64,000 nucleotides of DNA from Gammaproteobacteria bacterium (GCA_031291175.1 JARLJO010000064.1:1-64000); one strand, 5' to 3'; positions 45,789-55,123 are shown, numbered from the stretch's first letter. Notes: generated from the sequence alone by a model not told the origin. Translations and numbers: made by a program.

Positions 45789-46559
45789 ATGCTAAAAGTG
45801 ATGCCGATAGCTGCATTTAAAGATAATTATATCTGGTTGCTGGTCAACCCGGCTAACCGCCATTGTATTGTGGTTGATCCTGGCGATGCAGAACCCGTTA
45901 TAGATGTTCTAAAAAAAGAAAACCTCATCCTCTCTGCTATTTTAATTACCCATCATCACCATGACCACACTGGCGGTATTTTAACTTTGTTAGAACATGA
46001 CGCCGTCCCTGTCTACGGACCTGCTACTGAATCCATACCAGGAGTTGATCACAAGCTACGCAACGACGACTTGGTATTCATTCAGGCTTTAGATTTAGAA
46101 TTACGTGTATTAGAGATACCAGGACATACTGCTGGCCACATCGCCTATTATGGAGCAGAGATGTTATTTTGTGGTGACACTTTATTTGGCGCAGGCTGCG
46201 GGCGTCTTTTTGAAGGAACAGCCGAAGAAATGCTTCATTCTTTGACAAAAATATCTGAATTGCCCAATAATACATTAATCTACTCCGCTCATGAATATAC
46301 CGCAGCGAACTTACGCTTTGCAGCCACTGTTGAACCATTCAATGCGGATATTCAAAAACGCATTCAAGATGTCGCCACTATCCGGGAGAAAAACCTCCCT
46401 ACTTTACCCTCTGTCCTGCAACTTGAAAAACTGACCAATCCATTTTTACGTTGTCATATAGATTCTGTGGTAAAATCGGCACAAGAACAAACTCATAGCC
46501 AGCTAATGAATCCCGTAGATATCTTTCGCACCATTCGTACATGGAAAGATACATTTTAG
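45789..46559 (+). CDS. gloB: Hydroxyacylglutathione hydrolase (glyoxalase II)
   Basis: Hydrolyses S-lactoylglutathione in methylglyoxal detoxification, so the cell makes glutathione. 256 residues, metallo-beta-lactamase fold with the dinuclear metal motif HHHHDH (55-60), GHTAGHIAY, CGDTLFGAGCGR and HEYTAANLRF. Divergent from the methyltransferase gene with a 119-base promoter region; mltD follows, as in E. coli. Confidence 0.96.
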   Translation: MLKVMPIAAFKDNYIWLLVNPANRHCIVVDPGDAEPVIDVLKKENLILSAILITHHHHDHTGGILTLLEHDAVPVYGPATESIPGVDHKLRNDDLVFIQALDLELRVLEIPGHTAGHIAYYGAEMLFCGDTLFGAGCGRLFEGTAEEMLHSLTKISELPNNTLIYSAHEYTAANLRFAATVEPFNADIQKRIQDVATIREKNLPTLPSVLQLEKLTNPFLRCHIDSVVKSAQEQTHSQLMNPVDIFRTIRTWKDTF

Positions 46560-46624
46560 GAACCACGACAAACACATTCTTATTGCTAGATCCAAAAGAG
46601 TGAATGTCTTAAGAGCCAAACAAA

Positions 46625-48316
46625 ATGAAGCATTATTGGTACAAACTCTTTACGCATAGCATTGTCATTATTTTTTGTTATGCATCTTGTCAAAGCGCAG
46701 TATTCGCCGAGCCCAATTTAGAGGGCATTCAGATATATAAAAAAAATATTCACCTGGCACCTGAACGCGAAGGCTTAGCAGAAGACATATCACGCTATCA
46801 TAATGCAGATGATCTCTGGGATGTTTTACGTCAGGAATTTACGTTACCGCATTATGAGGATGATCCCTTAGTTCAAAATCAAATTGAATGGTTTATGAAT
46901 CATCAAGATTTCTTGATGCGCTCCGCTAGTCGAGCGGCACCTTATTTATATTACATTATGCAACAAGCTAAAAAGCGTAACCTACCTGCTGAAGTCGTTT
47001 TATTACCTATTTTTGAAAGCTCTTTTAATCCCTTTGCTTATTCACCTGCGGGTGCCGCAGGTATTTGGCAAATGATGCCAAATACAGCAACCGGATACGG
47101 CATCAAACAAGATTGGTGGTATGACGGTCGGCGCGATGTTATTGCATCGACGAAAGCTGCATTAAACTACCTTACCTATCTTGGCACTTTTTTTGAAAAT
47201 AACTGGCTACTTTCTATTGCCGCTTATGATACCGGTGAAGGGAATGTTATGTCAGCTATTCGCCGCAATATCCGCGATGGCAGAAATACAGATTACTGGT
47301 CGCTACCGCTTGCACAAGAAACTCGAGACTATGTACCGCGCTTACTCGCATTAGCCATTATTATATCTCATCCTGAAAAATATCCTGTGTATCTTCCTCC
47401 TGTACGCAATGCGCCATACTTGGCTCAAATGGATGTCGGCGGACAAATGGATTTGAAACATGCTGCCAATTTAGCCGGCATGAGTTTAAAAAAGTTAATG
47501 CAATTGAATCCTGGATTCAATCGTGCAGCGACAAGCCCTAATGGTCCTTACAAAATTGTATTACCGATTGAAAATGTCGCACAATTTTCTGAAAATTTAG
47601 CCAGCACTCCATTGTATCAGCGCGTGGGTTGGCAACACTATAAAGTCAAATCAGGGGACACAGTTGCCTCTCTTGCCAATCGCTTCAATACATCACAAGC
47701 GGTGTTACGCCAATTAAACAAATTAAGTAGCAATAACCTAAGACCTGGGGCGAGCTTAGTGATACCACATACCGTACCCGCCATTTCTAAATCCATTATG
47801 GAAGCAGAAAATCAGCCAATTTATATTGGAAAAACAGAAACGGCGCCTAAGAAAAATCCGAGCAGAAGCTTAGCAAGCCGAGTCGCCGGAACCTTCGCCC
47901 CTTCTCGAAGTTTAGTTAACGCTGTGGAAACAATTCACGGTGAATACAGTATTCAGCCCGGTGATACCATTTATATGACACGCCAAGGCGATACCCTACA
48001 ACGCATTGCGAATCATTTTCGTATACCCGCACAAGCATTGGTAGCCGCCAACCCAACTGATGAGAAAGGCATTCATCCAGGACAAAAATTAGTGATTCCC
48101 ACCCACCTCATTAATACGCAAGTCGCTAAAGTAGATAATGCGCCGCAATATCAATTATCACCTGGCGACACTATCTATACCGTGCGTACAGGCGATGACA
48201 TGGAAAAGATCGCCAAGAAATTTCACACCACTCCACCCGCTATTCGTGTTTCTAATTTATTAGCAAACGACGACTTACGCGAAGGTGATCGCTTACTTAT
48301 TCCCGCTCGCGCCTAA
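46625..48316 (+). CDS. mltD: Membrane-bound lytic murein transglycosylase D
   Basis: Cleaves glycan strands of peptidoglycan to 1,6-anhydro products. 563 residues: signal peptide (about 1-28), SLT domain with catalytic Glu131 (FESSFNP) and AGAAGIWQMMP, then three LysM domains (from about 339, 450 and 517) that bind peptidoglycan. A Cys (CYASCQSA) lies in the signal region, but a clear lipobox is not seen. Follows gloB by 65 bases, as in E. coli. Confidence 0.94.
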   Translation: MKHYWYKLFTHSIVIIFCYASCQSAVFAEPNLEGIQIYKKNIHLAPEREGLAEDISRYHNADDLWDVLRQEFTLPHYEDDPLVQNQIEWFMNHQDFLMRSASRAAPYLYYIMQQAKKRNLPAEVVLLPIFESSFNPFAYSPAGAAGIWQMMPNTATGYGIKQDWWYDGRRDVIASTKAALNYLTYLGTFFENNWLLSIAAYDTGEGNVMSAIRRNIRDGRNTDYWSLPLAQETRDYVPRLLALAIIISHPEKYPVYLPPVRNAPYLAQMDVGGQMDLKHAANLAGMSLKKLMQLNPGFNRAATSPNGPYKIVLPIENVAQFSENLASTPLYQRVGWQHYKVKSGDTVASLANRFNTSQAVLRQLNKLSSNNLRPGASLVIPHTVPAISKSIMEAENQPIYIGKTETAPKKNPSRSLASRVAGTFAPSRSLVNAVETIHGEYSIQPGDTIYMTRQGDTLQRIANHFRIPAQALVAANPTDEKGIHPGQKLVIPTHLINTQVAKVDNAPQYQLSPGDTIYTVRTGDDMEKIAKKFHTTPPAIRVSNLLANDDLREGDRLLIPARA

Positions 48317-48360
48317 CAATGATGATTAACAGAAACGGTATTGGATTGGGTTAAATAAAA

Positions 48361-49254
48361 ATGCAACTTACTTTAAGCTCGGCTTTCTATGAATATCTTT
48401 GCTATGGGTTTTTATATTTTACCGTGATATCACTTTGGCTGCCTCGCATTTATCAGCGACAATCCTGGCCATTTTTTTTCATGATTAGCCTATTATTTGG
48501 ATTAATAAGCCATACCATCGAATGGATTGCTTTAATACCCATCTCTTTACTAGCCATAGCAGTTAGCGGATTCATCAATACAAAAAACGCTTTATTACAC
48601 ACTATAGCAGGCTTACTGATCATTTTGATTAGCATCGGACTTGCAATGCATCTTTTCCCTGGATTTCATAACCTCATGGTTATCGATCATGTGCTAATTA
48701 ATCAAGACGCTATCCCTTATTCCATGGGCTTAAACTTTGATAAAACGGTTGTTGGCATCTTTATATTAGGGATTCTTACTCAACGTATTACAACCTTCCA
48801 AGAATGGCTGGCTGTCATAAAGCACATAAAACTAAGTACTCCTTTTATTATTCTGGGACTTATTGTTATTGCACTGCTAATGCGCTTTGTTTACTTCGAA
48901 CCTAAGATATCAAATTATTTGCCTCTATGGTGCCTAACAAATCTTTTATTTGTTTGCACCGCAGAAGAAGCCTTTTTTCGAGGTTTTATTCAAAAACAGT
49001 TAACCGCTGCCACGACTCGATTTAAGAATGGACATTATTATGCTATTTTAGTGGCTTCCATTTTATTTGGATTAGCGCACTATGCTGGAGGCATTAAGTA
49101 TGTCATTTTAGCCACTATCGCAGGCATTGGATACGGATGGGTATATGATCGCACCAAACGAATTGAGGCAAGCATCATCACCCACTTCGGCCTTAATTTG
49201 ACGCACTTTATATTTTTCACCTATCCCATGTTAGTGAGCGCAACATCGGGATGA
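48361..49254 (+). CDS. CPBP-family intramembrane metalloprotease
   Basis: 297 residues, about eight membrane helices. The CPBP (Abi/CAAX protease-like) motifs are all there: E202-E203-x3-R207 (AEEAFFRG), His240 in HYAGG and His275 in HFGLN. Bacterial members process membrane peptides or act in stress and self-immunity; the role here is unknown. It follows mltD by 44 bases on the same strand. Confidence 0.87.
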   Translation: MQLTLSSAFYEYLCYGFLYFTVISLWLPRIYQRQSWPFFFMISLLFGLISHTIEWIALIPISLLAIAVSGFINTKNALLHTIAGLLIILISIGLAMHLFPGFHNLMVIDHVLINQDAIPYSMGLNFDKTVVGIFILGILTQRITTFQEWLAVIKHIKLSTPFIILGLIVIALLMRFVYFEPKISNYLPLWCLTNLLFVCTAEEAFFRGFIQKQLTAATTRFKNGHYYAILVASILFGLAHYAGGIKYVILATIAGIGYGWVYDRTKRIEASIITHFGLNLTHFIFFTYPMLVSATSG

Positions 49255-49299
49255 TCAATTGAATGATCGCGCTATTTTGTACCAGGAAAAATTTATATC

Positions 49300-49680
49300 A
49301 TGTCAATTAACATTAAAAACTTTGCCTCCCTCTTACTAGAAGCAAGAAAAAAATTAACTCGGCTTGGTCTATGCCTGTTTTATCTCTATTTATACTTAGT
49401 GGTACTAGGCTATGTGGGAATCATTTATGGCTTCATTAGCATTATTCTCAAATATATTCCCCATTCTGGGTATCAAGATACCTCGATTGGCCAAGCGATT
49501 GCCTTAGTCATTATTTGTTGGCTAATGACCAAATTATTTTTACGCGAAAGCTATCATTTAATTGACAAAGAAACCATTGAACCGGTTATACAACCAACAG
49601 AAACTGAAAAAGAAAATAAAAATCCGCAGAACAATGTGTCCAACGTCATTCCTTTTCGCAAAAAATCACCTTGGGAATAA
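49300..49680 (+). CDS. Small membrane protein, unknown
   Basis: 126 residues with two hydrophobic segments (about 22-50 and 65-82) and a charged C-terminal tail rich in Glu, Lys and Asn that ends VIPFRKKSPWE. No family recognised. It lies 45 bases after the CPBP gene and may be co-transcribed with it. Convergent with the RGS-domain gene (9-base gap). Confidence 0.68.
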   Translation: MSINIKNFASLLLEARKKLTRLGLCLFYLYLYLVVLGYVGIIYGFISIILKYIPHSGYQDTSIGQAIALVIICWLMTKLFLRESYHLIDKETIEPVIQPTETEKENKNPQNNVSNVIPFRKKSPWE

Positions 49681-49689
49681 CGCCAATAA

Positions 49690-50703
49690 CTAACTGCGTG
49701 GTCGAGTCATTACTCTAACCTCTGCTACATCCACCACAGGAACAGAATCGAGATCTTTGACGCACTTTTCTATACCTTCTTTTTTTGTTGTCTCTAAATT
49801 TGCGGGCGAAAATTGATACTCTTTCTCAAATCCCGATTTTAACTGCTTTAGCTTCGCCACTTGCTCTTGGAGAGTGCTATAGCCAATTAAATCATTTCCT
49901 CCTTTAGTAAGCATTATCGCAACCTTACCATCAACATTTTTAGCGATTTCAGCTTGAATTCGCGCGTTGCGGTTGACCATTAAAAAATATTGCTCACTAA
50001 AATCTTTATAGGACATCTTATCTGAAGCCAAGAGTAAAGCTGTTAGCTCGCTCTTCATGACTTTTGCTAGTGTTAAGCTTGTTTCAAACGGTTTGGAATA
50101 ATCTTGTTTTTGATTTGATCCGCTTAAATACGACATAAAAGAACTGGCTAAACTTTTATTTTCGGTTGGTTCAATCAGCTTGGATTGACTTGCATATTGA
50201 TTAACATTTTCTAACACTTGACGGGCAGTTAGCTGTAGCAATGCTTTGTTGTTATCACGCTGGCTGGCTTTTTGCGTCTCAGGATCAGCAACAAATCTCG
50301 GTAAGGAATCTCTTTTCATCAACATTAAGATTTCTTGAACGGCATCTGTAAAATCAGCCATTTTCATCGGAGCCGCTGGGTTTGTTTGCGATAATTGATA
50401 TTTATTCATCAATACTGAACATATCTCACTTTTCAAATTAACTTGTCTGTCCACCCCTGGTTTAACGAATTCGTTAATCACCGCTGCAAACTCTGCAGGC
50501 GTCACGACCGCTTGCATATTTAAAGCTTGAACTCGCTTAACAAAATCCCAGTTTTCTGTCGAAAATTCTTTTTTCAAGTGCGCGGTCAACGCTGCTATCA
50601 TTTCTACTGAATTATTATCCGTCAACACCGCGACTTTTTTGTTACCAGTTTCAACGACGAAATCAGAAAAAACAGATGGGGGGATTGTATTCAACGTCGG
50701 CAT
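49690..50703 (-). CDS. RGS-domain protein (regulator of G-protein signalling), candidate effector
   Basis: 337 residues. Residues 38-140 read as an RGS domain: LKKEFSTENWDF (43-54), INEFVKPGVDRQVNLKSE (76-93) and FTDAVQEILMLMKRDSLPRF (118-137). In animal RGS4 the G-alpha contacts include Glu87, Asn88, Asn128, Ser131, Leu159, Asp163 and Arg167. The aligned residues here are Glu50, Asn51, Asn89, Ser92, Leu128, Asp132 and Arg136, so all are kept. The remaining 200 residues are helical and unassigned. No signal peptide. Bacteria have no heterotrimeric G proteins, so action inside a eukaryotic host after secretion is the natural inference. GAGG precedes the ATG. Confidence 0.8.
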   Translation of the reverse strand: MPTLNTIPPSVFSDFVVETGNKKVAVLTDNNSVEMIAALTAHLKKEFSTENWDFVKRVQALNMQAVVTPAEFAAVINEFVKPGVDRQVNLKSEICSVLMNKYQLSQTNPAAPMKMADFTDAVQEILMLMKRDSLPRFVADPETQKASQRDNNKALLQLTARQVLENVNQYASQSKLIEPTENKSLASSFMSYLSGSNQKQDYSKPFETSLTLAKVMKSELTALLLASDKMSYKDFSEQYFLMVNRNARIQAEIAKNVDGKVAIMLTKGGNDLIGYSTLQEQVAKLKQLKSGFEKEYQFSPANLETTKKEGIEKCVKDLDSVPVVDVAEVRVMTRPRS

Positions 50704-50930
50704 GGGAATACCTCAATGAACCAACATTAATATTTGATCATCCTTATTATTATATCGATTTGCTCCTACTTTTGTCTGATTATATTACGATCAAAATATA
50801 ACCCAATGATTAGACAAGATTAAATCCTAATGGTGAAAAACTGCGTCAAAAATAAATGTGCAAAAGTAAGATATAATAGTAAATATAGATCAATATCTCT
50901 GTGCGACAAAAGTATAAGAGGTATAAAAAA

Positions 50931-52043
50931 ATGCCAAATCTAATAAAGTTTCTGAATAGTGAAAATCCACTTGTACCCACTTTCCTAGAAGCCGCACAAA
51001 GAGAAATGAGCCATACCACCATTGATCGTTACAGCAATGCGTTTCAGATGCTCAAACAAGACGACATATTCGATAACCTAACCGGGCTGGCAACTGAATA
51101 CCTCTCTCTCTTCAAACTTGCAAAAGTAGAAGATGAGATGACACTATCCACTCAAAGTAGCGGAAGGATCCAGTATTTTATTGATAAACTCCTGACTCTT
51201 TCCTGTCATGAACTATTGGCCCCTGAAGGCCAATTGCGGCCTGAAATTGCCAATGCATTTCAAGTGGATGCTTTATGCGAAAGAATAAAAAAAGGTGAAT
51301 TATCGCAAGACTATAGCGAAATGATCGCAGATATTCAGAGACAATTCTCTGTTAATGAAGATGCGGCAATCCGAATGATGGTTACTGATTCTTTTGTAAA
51401 AGGCTATACAGCAGCGATTATCATGTCGATCAGCAAAGCCGCCACACAAGCCAACGCACTGACTTCATGGCGAGATGAAAATTCAGATAATAAAGTCACA
51501 GAAGGCATGGTAAATAAGTTGATTAATTATAGTCGTACCGATCCTACTATCATCCATAGAAACATGGCGCATTTACAAGAATTACAAAGAGTCGTCATCA
51601 ACCCCGAAATAATAAAGCACACACTTGCTGATAATAGTTTTTATAGAATGAATTTGCATAGTTATATTTATACCACCATTGTGGGTGCGGTCACTGAAAT
51701 GCAAAAACTTTTTAATGAATCGACTCGTGATTTCCCTCAATCAGATAACACGCAACAATATCGCACCGTCATGTCAAATCATCTTGGAAAGCTATTAGAT
51801 GAGGTCACCAAGTCAAGGGAAAATATCGACCCCGCTATTATTTCAAATATCATTAAAATTCTTCGGGAAGAAACGGGAATTTTTATTTCCAGCCAACAAA
51901 AAAAATTGCCCTCTTTCTTCAAAAAGGATTCCACTGCAAAATTTAGCGATGTCTTTACTATTACAAAAAATGTCGAAATCCTTGCGCAAAATTTTTTCAA
52001 GAAGCCTGCTGCCGAGAGCAAGAATTTCAATCCACAGCGTTAA
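50931..52043 (+). CDS. Hypothetical helical protein, possible effector
   Basis: 370 residues from the ATG at 50931 (AGAGG upstream); a GTG ten codons earlier is less likely. Soluble, predicted largely alpha-helical, with no motif I can name. It ends in a hydrophilic Lys/Ser/Asn-rich tail. Divergent from the RGS gene across a 227-base A+T-rich spacer. A link between the two is suggested only by proximity and shared lack of bacterial homologues. Confidence 0.68.
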   Translation: MPNLIKFLNSENPLVPTFLEAAQREMSHTTIDRYSNAFQMLKQDDIFDNLTGLATEYLSLFKLAKVEDEMTLSTQSSGRIQYFIDKLLTLSCHELLAPEGQLRPEIANAFQVDALCERIKKGELSQDYSEMIADIQRQFSVNEDAAIRMMVTDSFVKGYTAAIIMSISKAATQANALTSWRDENSDNKVTEGMVNKLINYSRTDPTIIHRNMAHLQELQRVVINPEIIKHTLADNSFYRMNLHSYIYTTIVGAVTEMQKLFNESTRDFPQSDNTQQYRTVMSNHLGKLLDEVTKSRENIDPAIISNIIKILREETGIFISSQQKKLPSFFKKDSTAKFSDVFTITKNVEILAQNFFKKPAAESKNFNPQR

Positions 52044-52201
52044 ATTATTTTATGAAAACACGGCATCGCTTTTGCTGAGATTCCCTCCCCCTTCTTTAAA
52101 CTGCAAAATACAGGCAATTTCTACACACCTTGCTCATGATTGACTTTTTTTCTATACTGACCGCTTATCGTTGATGCAACCAAATAGAAGTCCTTACACT
52201 C

Positions 52202-52975
52202 ATGACAAAATACATCGCAAAAAAACCGGATGCCAAAGGCAACATTAACTTTACTGCGGAAGAGAATGCCACTTGGCAAATTCTGATCGAGCGCCAAATG
52301 CAAACCATTCAAAATCGAGCATGCGATGCGTATTTAACCGGGCTTGAAAACTTGAATCTACCCACTGACCGCATTCCCCAATGCAGTGAAATCTCATCCG
52401 TGTTAAAAGCTAGCACAGGATGGTCCGTCGTGCCGGTTGACACTTTAATTCCACTTGAACAATTCTATACGCTACTGGCTAATCGTCAGTTCCCTGCAGC
52501 AAGCTTTATTCGCATCAGAGAAGAACTCGATTATTTGCAAGAACCTGATATTTTTCATGAGTTCTTCGGGCATTGTCCCATGCTCACCAATCAAGCTTAT
52601 GCTGATTTCGTTCAATGGTATGGCCAGAATGCCTTAACCGTCTCCAAAAAGGCGCAGTCGTTGCTAGGCCGGCTTTTTTGGTTCACTGTTGAATTTGGTT
52701 TGATTAACACAGCGAAAGGAGCTCGTATCTATGGCGGAGGTATCTTGTCTTCACATGCTGAAACGATTTTTGCCCTAGAAAGTCATGAGCCGGAACGATT
52801 TGCATTTGATGTGAATAAAATCCTGCATATGCCCTATCGTTATGATCAAATTCAAAAATGCTATTTTACGATTAATGATCTGACCGAGTTATATCAGCTC
52901 AAGACAGAGAAGATTATAAAACACGTGGAAGGCATGGTAGACGGCACAACAGATAGTGACTTTATCATTTGCTAG
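52202..52975 (+). CDS. phhA: Phenylalanine 4-monooxygenase
   Basis: Iron- and pterin-dependent conversion of phenylalanine to tyrosine. 257 residues, single catalytic domain, bacterial size. Iron ligands are His119 and His124 (FHEFFGHCP) and Glu164 (FTVEFGLI). In Legionella the enzyme supplies tyrosine and the pyomelanin precursor. No pterin-recycling phhB is nearby. Stands alone. Confidence 0.95.
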   Translation: MTKYIAKKPDAKGNINFTAEENATWQILIERQMQTIQNRACDAYLTGLENLNLPTDRIPQCSEISSVLKASTGWSVVPVDTLIPLEQFYTLLANRQFPAASFIRIREELDYLQEPDIFHEFFGHCPMLTNQAYADFVQWYGQNALTVSKKAQSLLGRLFWFTVEFGLINTAKGARIYGGGILSSHAETIFALESHEPERFAFDVNKILHMPYRYDQIQKCYFTINDLTELYQLKTEKIIKHVEGMVDGTTDSDFIIC

Positions 52976-52985
52976 CCAATAAATA

Positions 52986-53026
52986 ACTAGAGGTTATGAC
53001 TGAGTTAGCCAGACACAACCTCTAGT
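52986..53026. terminator. Hairpin between convergent genes
   Basis: ACTAGAGGTTATG / CACAACCTCTAGT, 13-base stem with one G-T pair and a 15-base loop, between the phhA stop and the stop of the next, convergent gene. No U-tract; probably a shared transcription stop. Confidence 0.5.
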
Positions 53027-53044
53027 ACGGATTGCCACTTACGC

Positions 53045-53434
53045 TTAGCGATAGAGATAAACCCTACCCCAATGATTGCGTGACACACGTTCCATTGACC
53101 ATTCAGAGCAATAAGTATCTCTGTGTATGGGCGAAATCGTTGATACTGTCTTTGCACAGACGTAACGAACGGAATACATCCCACATGACCAATGACGATG
53201 AGAAACAAGAACACCATGATGGTATCTTGCACCCACTTTGCGGCAATCAACGTATGACGATCTAATTGGCAAGTAATACAGATTTTGTGAAGATGATGGG
53301 GTATAGCCATATCCATATCCGTATGAGGGTTCCATCAACATCCCTGAACTATCTTCACCTGCATTTGCAACTCCTGTTATAGACAAGCATCCAGCTACAG
53401 CGAGTAAAGCTAAAACAACGCGAGAACGTAACAT
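53045..53434 (-). CDS. Small secreted Tyr/Cys-rich protein
   Basis: 129 residues. The signal peptide ends near residue 26 (GVANA). The mature part has a GYGYGY run followed by an Arg/Tyr/His-rich region with four Cys that could form disulfides. A strong GGGAGG site precedes the ATG. No family recognised; periplasmic or secreted. Confidence 0.68.
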   Translation of the reverse strand: MLRSRVVLALLAVAGCLSITGVANAGEDSSGMLMEPSYGYGYGYTPSSSQNLYYLPIRSSYVDCRKVGARYHHGVLVSHRHWSCGMYSVRYVCAKTVSTISPIHRDTYCSEWSMERVSRNHWGRVYLYR

Positions 53435-53875
53435 ATGTTTTACCTCCCGTTGAACAAGTGCTTAAAACGATTATTTAATTTTATCTTACAGAGTACAGTA
53501 TATCACTTATCATTATGCTGTGGATTAGATTAATTTTTACTCGATGTGAGTGAAAAAAACACCTGTGAATTGCGTGAGTTATGCGAACTTTAAAATCAGA
53601 ATAAAATTTTTTTAAAAAATAATTACTGGCAATGCAAAATTAGCTGAGAGTAATTTTTGCGCACATCCTGCTGGTTTATACTAATATTTTTACAAACTCT
53701 CATTTTATAAAAAGATTAGGAACGTGAAAGTACGCGCACACGATTGATAATGAATTAATTTTCACCGTTTTAAACATGTTACAATAATGTTAATTTACAC
53801 ATGCAACTCAATATTCCTTATACCTGTAAAAATTGCAAACTCAATCTAAACACGAAAGATGACGCATGGATATTT
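53435..53875. other. Long A+T-rich intergenic region
   Basis: Spacer between the divergent secreted-protein gene and the 27-residue membrane peptide gene. No gene supported. A frame at 53801-54001 uses no ribosome site and overlaps the better peptide frame. Promoters for both sides must lie here, but I cannot place them. Confidence 0.4.
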
Positions 53876-53884
53876 AAAGGAGGT
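53876..53884 (+). promoter_or_regulatory. Strong Shine-Dalgarno sequence AAAGGAGGT
   Basis: A near-perfect anti-16S match, four to five bases before the ATG at 53889. It decides the frame in favour of the 27-codon peptide. Confidence 0.7.
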
Positions 53885-53888
53885 ATGT

Positions 53889-53972
53889 ATGTTGAAGTAT
53901 CTTGTAGGGTGGTTACTGGGTGTTCCACTCGGTCTTTTGATTATCATTTATTTGGTTTCACATATTTTTTAA
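53889..53972 (+). CDS. 27-residue single-span membrane peptide
   Basis: ATG at 53889 directly after the strong AAAGGAGGT. The peptide starts MLKYLVGWLLGVPLGLL and ends LVSHIF, one membrane helix with almost no flanks, TAA stop. Such tiny hydrophobic proteins often tune a membrane complex; the partner here is unknown. The next gene (Cys-rich membrane protein) starts 54 bases later and could be in the same transcript. Confidence 0.6.
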   Translation: MLKYLVGWLLGVPLGLLIIIYLVSHIF

Positions 53973-54026
53973 ATAATGATGATTCAAATGTGGCGTTTTA
54001 ATTGAAATTAATTCGAGGGCACTACT

Positions 54027-54701
54027 ATGAATACCAATAATTGTGACATGTGCGGATGCACAAAGACAGACGCTGTACATCATTGTTATCGTAAATCTAT
54101 TTCATGGACTGCTATTATTGTCGGTGCCTTTGTTGGCTTAGGCCTAAGCTTTTTGCTTAATTTATTTAGTGTCGCCACTAGCCTCTCTATCATCACAACA
54201 ACAAAAGAAGGCGCCGTCAATTTAGCTATTGGTGGTTTTATTGGGGTACTCATCGGCACAATTGCTGCCATGTTTACAGCCGGTTTTACTGCGGGTTATC
54301 TGGGTCGAGGTTATTGTATTAAACGGAATTTAGGTGCACTTTATGGCTTTACGACTTGGTGCGTTGCTTTGATTTTTGCTATGGCATTTTCATCGCACCT
54401 GGGTCGTTATGTCACCGAGTATTCACACTTTATTACCAACCCAACCGTAGTCACCATGCCTCATAGAATGTCTGAAATGCCAGTGATTCAAGCTGCTGCA
54501 CCTAACTCTGTGGTAACAGTCGAATCACAACCTACCACTCATGAATTAGGAATCGGAGCATTCTTAATATTTGCATTATTTGCGGTTGGTGCATTATCTA
54601 GTTGCTTTGGTGGTCATTTTGGCATGTGTGGATGCTGCTGTCCTTCTGGTTGCAATTGCAGCTCATGTTGCAAAAAGACGCAAGTAAAAGAAGTAAAATA
54701 G
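54027..54701 (+). CDS. Membrane protein with Cys-rich ends
   Basis: 224 residues with about four hydrophobic helices. The N-terminus carries CDMCGC and a further HHC (residues 6-20). The C-terminus holds a dense Cys cluster (CGCCCPSGCNCSSCC) followed by a basic tail. The helix-rich centre with GGFIGVLIG and FTAGFTAGY repeats resembles Gly-zipper membrane proteins. The Cys clusters suggest metal binding or lipidation, unproven. No family recognised. Confidence 0.72.
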   Translation: MNTNNCDMCGCTKTDAVHHCYRKSISWTAIIVGAFVGLGLSFLLNLFSVATSLSIITTTKEGAVNLAIGGFIGVLIGTIAAMFTAGFTAGYLGRGYCIKRNLGALYGFTTWCVALIFAMAFSSHLGRYVTEYSHFITNPTVVTMPHRMSEMPVIQAAAPNSVVTVESQPTTHELGIGAFLIFALFAVGALSSCFGGHFGMCGCCCPSGCNCSSCCKKTQVKEVK

Positions 54702-54713
54702 AAAAAACAAAAA

Positions 54714-54736
54714 GCGGGATGCGTTATGCATCCCGC
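54714..54736 (+). terminator. Hairpin after the Cys-rich membrane protein gene
   Basis: GCGGGATGC / GTTAT / GCATCCCGC, perfect 9-base stem preceded by an A-run, 12 bases after the stop. The following sequence lacks a long U-run, but the A-run would serve as U-tract for the convergent lipoprotein gene. Confidence 0.6.
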
Positions 54737-54761
54737 CCACAAAATCCTTCGCAAGTAATAC

Positions 54762-54935
54762 TTAATATGATGTTATTGGACTAATCATTTTCGATGATAC
54801 TGACATACCGCTATGTCTCGGCGTCGGCTGGAATGTTGTATCTTTAGTTGGAAATACGTCATTGGACGACCCAGTTGTAGCACACCCCGTAAAACTCAAA
54901 CACGCTAGCAGCAACAATGGCATTATTAATTTCAT
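54762..54935 (-). CDS. Small lipoprotein
   Basis: 57 residues from the ATG at 54935 (GAGGAG upstream). Signal sequence with lipobox LSFTGC, Cys at about residue 17, then a short Ser/Thr/Pro-rich mature part of about 40 residues. Envelope lipoprotein of unknown role. Confidence 0.65.
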   Translation of the reverse strand: MKLIMPLLLLACLSFTGCATTGSSNDVFPTKDTTFQPTPRHSGMSVSSKMISPITSY

Positions 54936-55123
54936 AATCGCTCTCCTCATAAACTTTTTTGTATGTATTCAACTTATTATAATCCAAATAACAATATGTC
55001 AGTGAATAGCATTGTTAATTCACAACTTTAATGCATCTTAATTATGAAAGCTTTTCGGAGAATGCTTTACATTTTAGCTGATCTAACACATTATTTGAGT
55101 AAATAAATCTGAAAGGAGTCAGT

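Noticed and set aside
53801-54001. 66-codon plus frame overlapping the small membrane peptide
   Set aside because: Has no ribosome site of its own, and its second half is the out-of-frame reading of the better supported 27-codon peptide.
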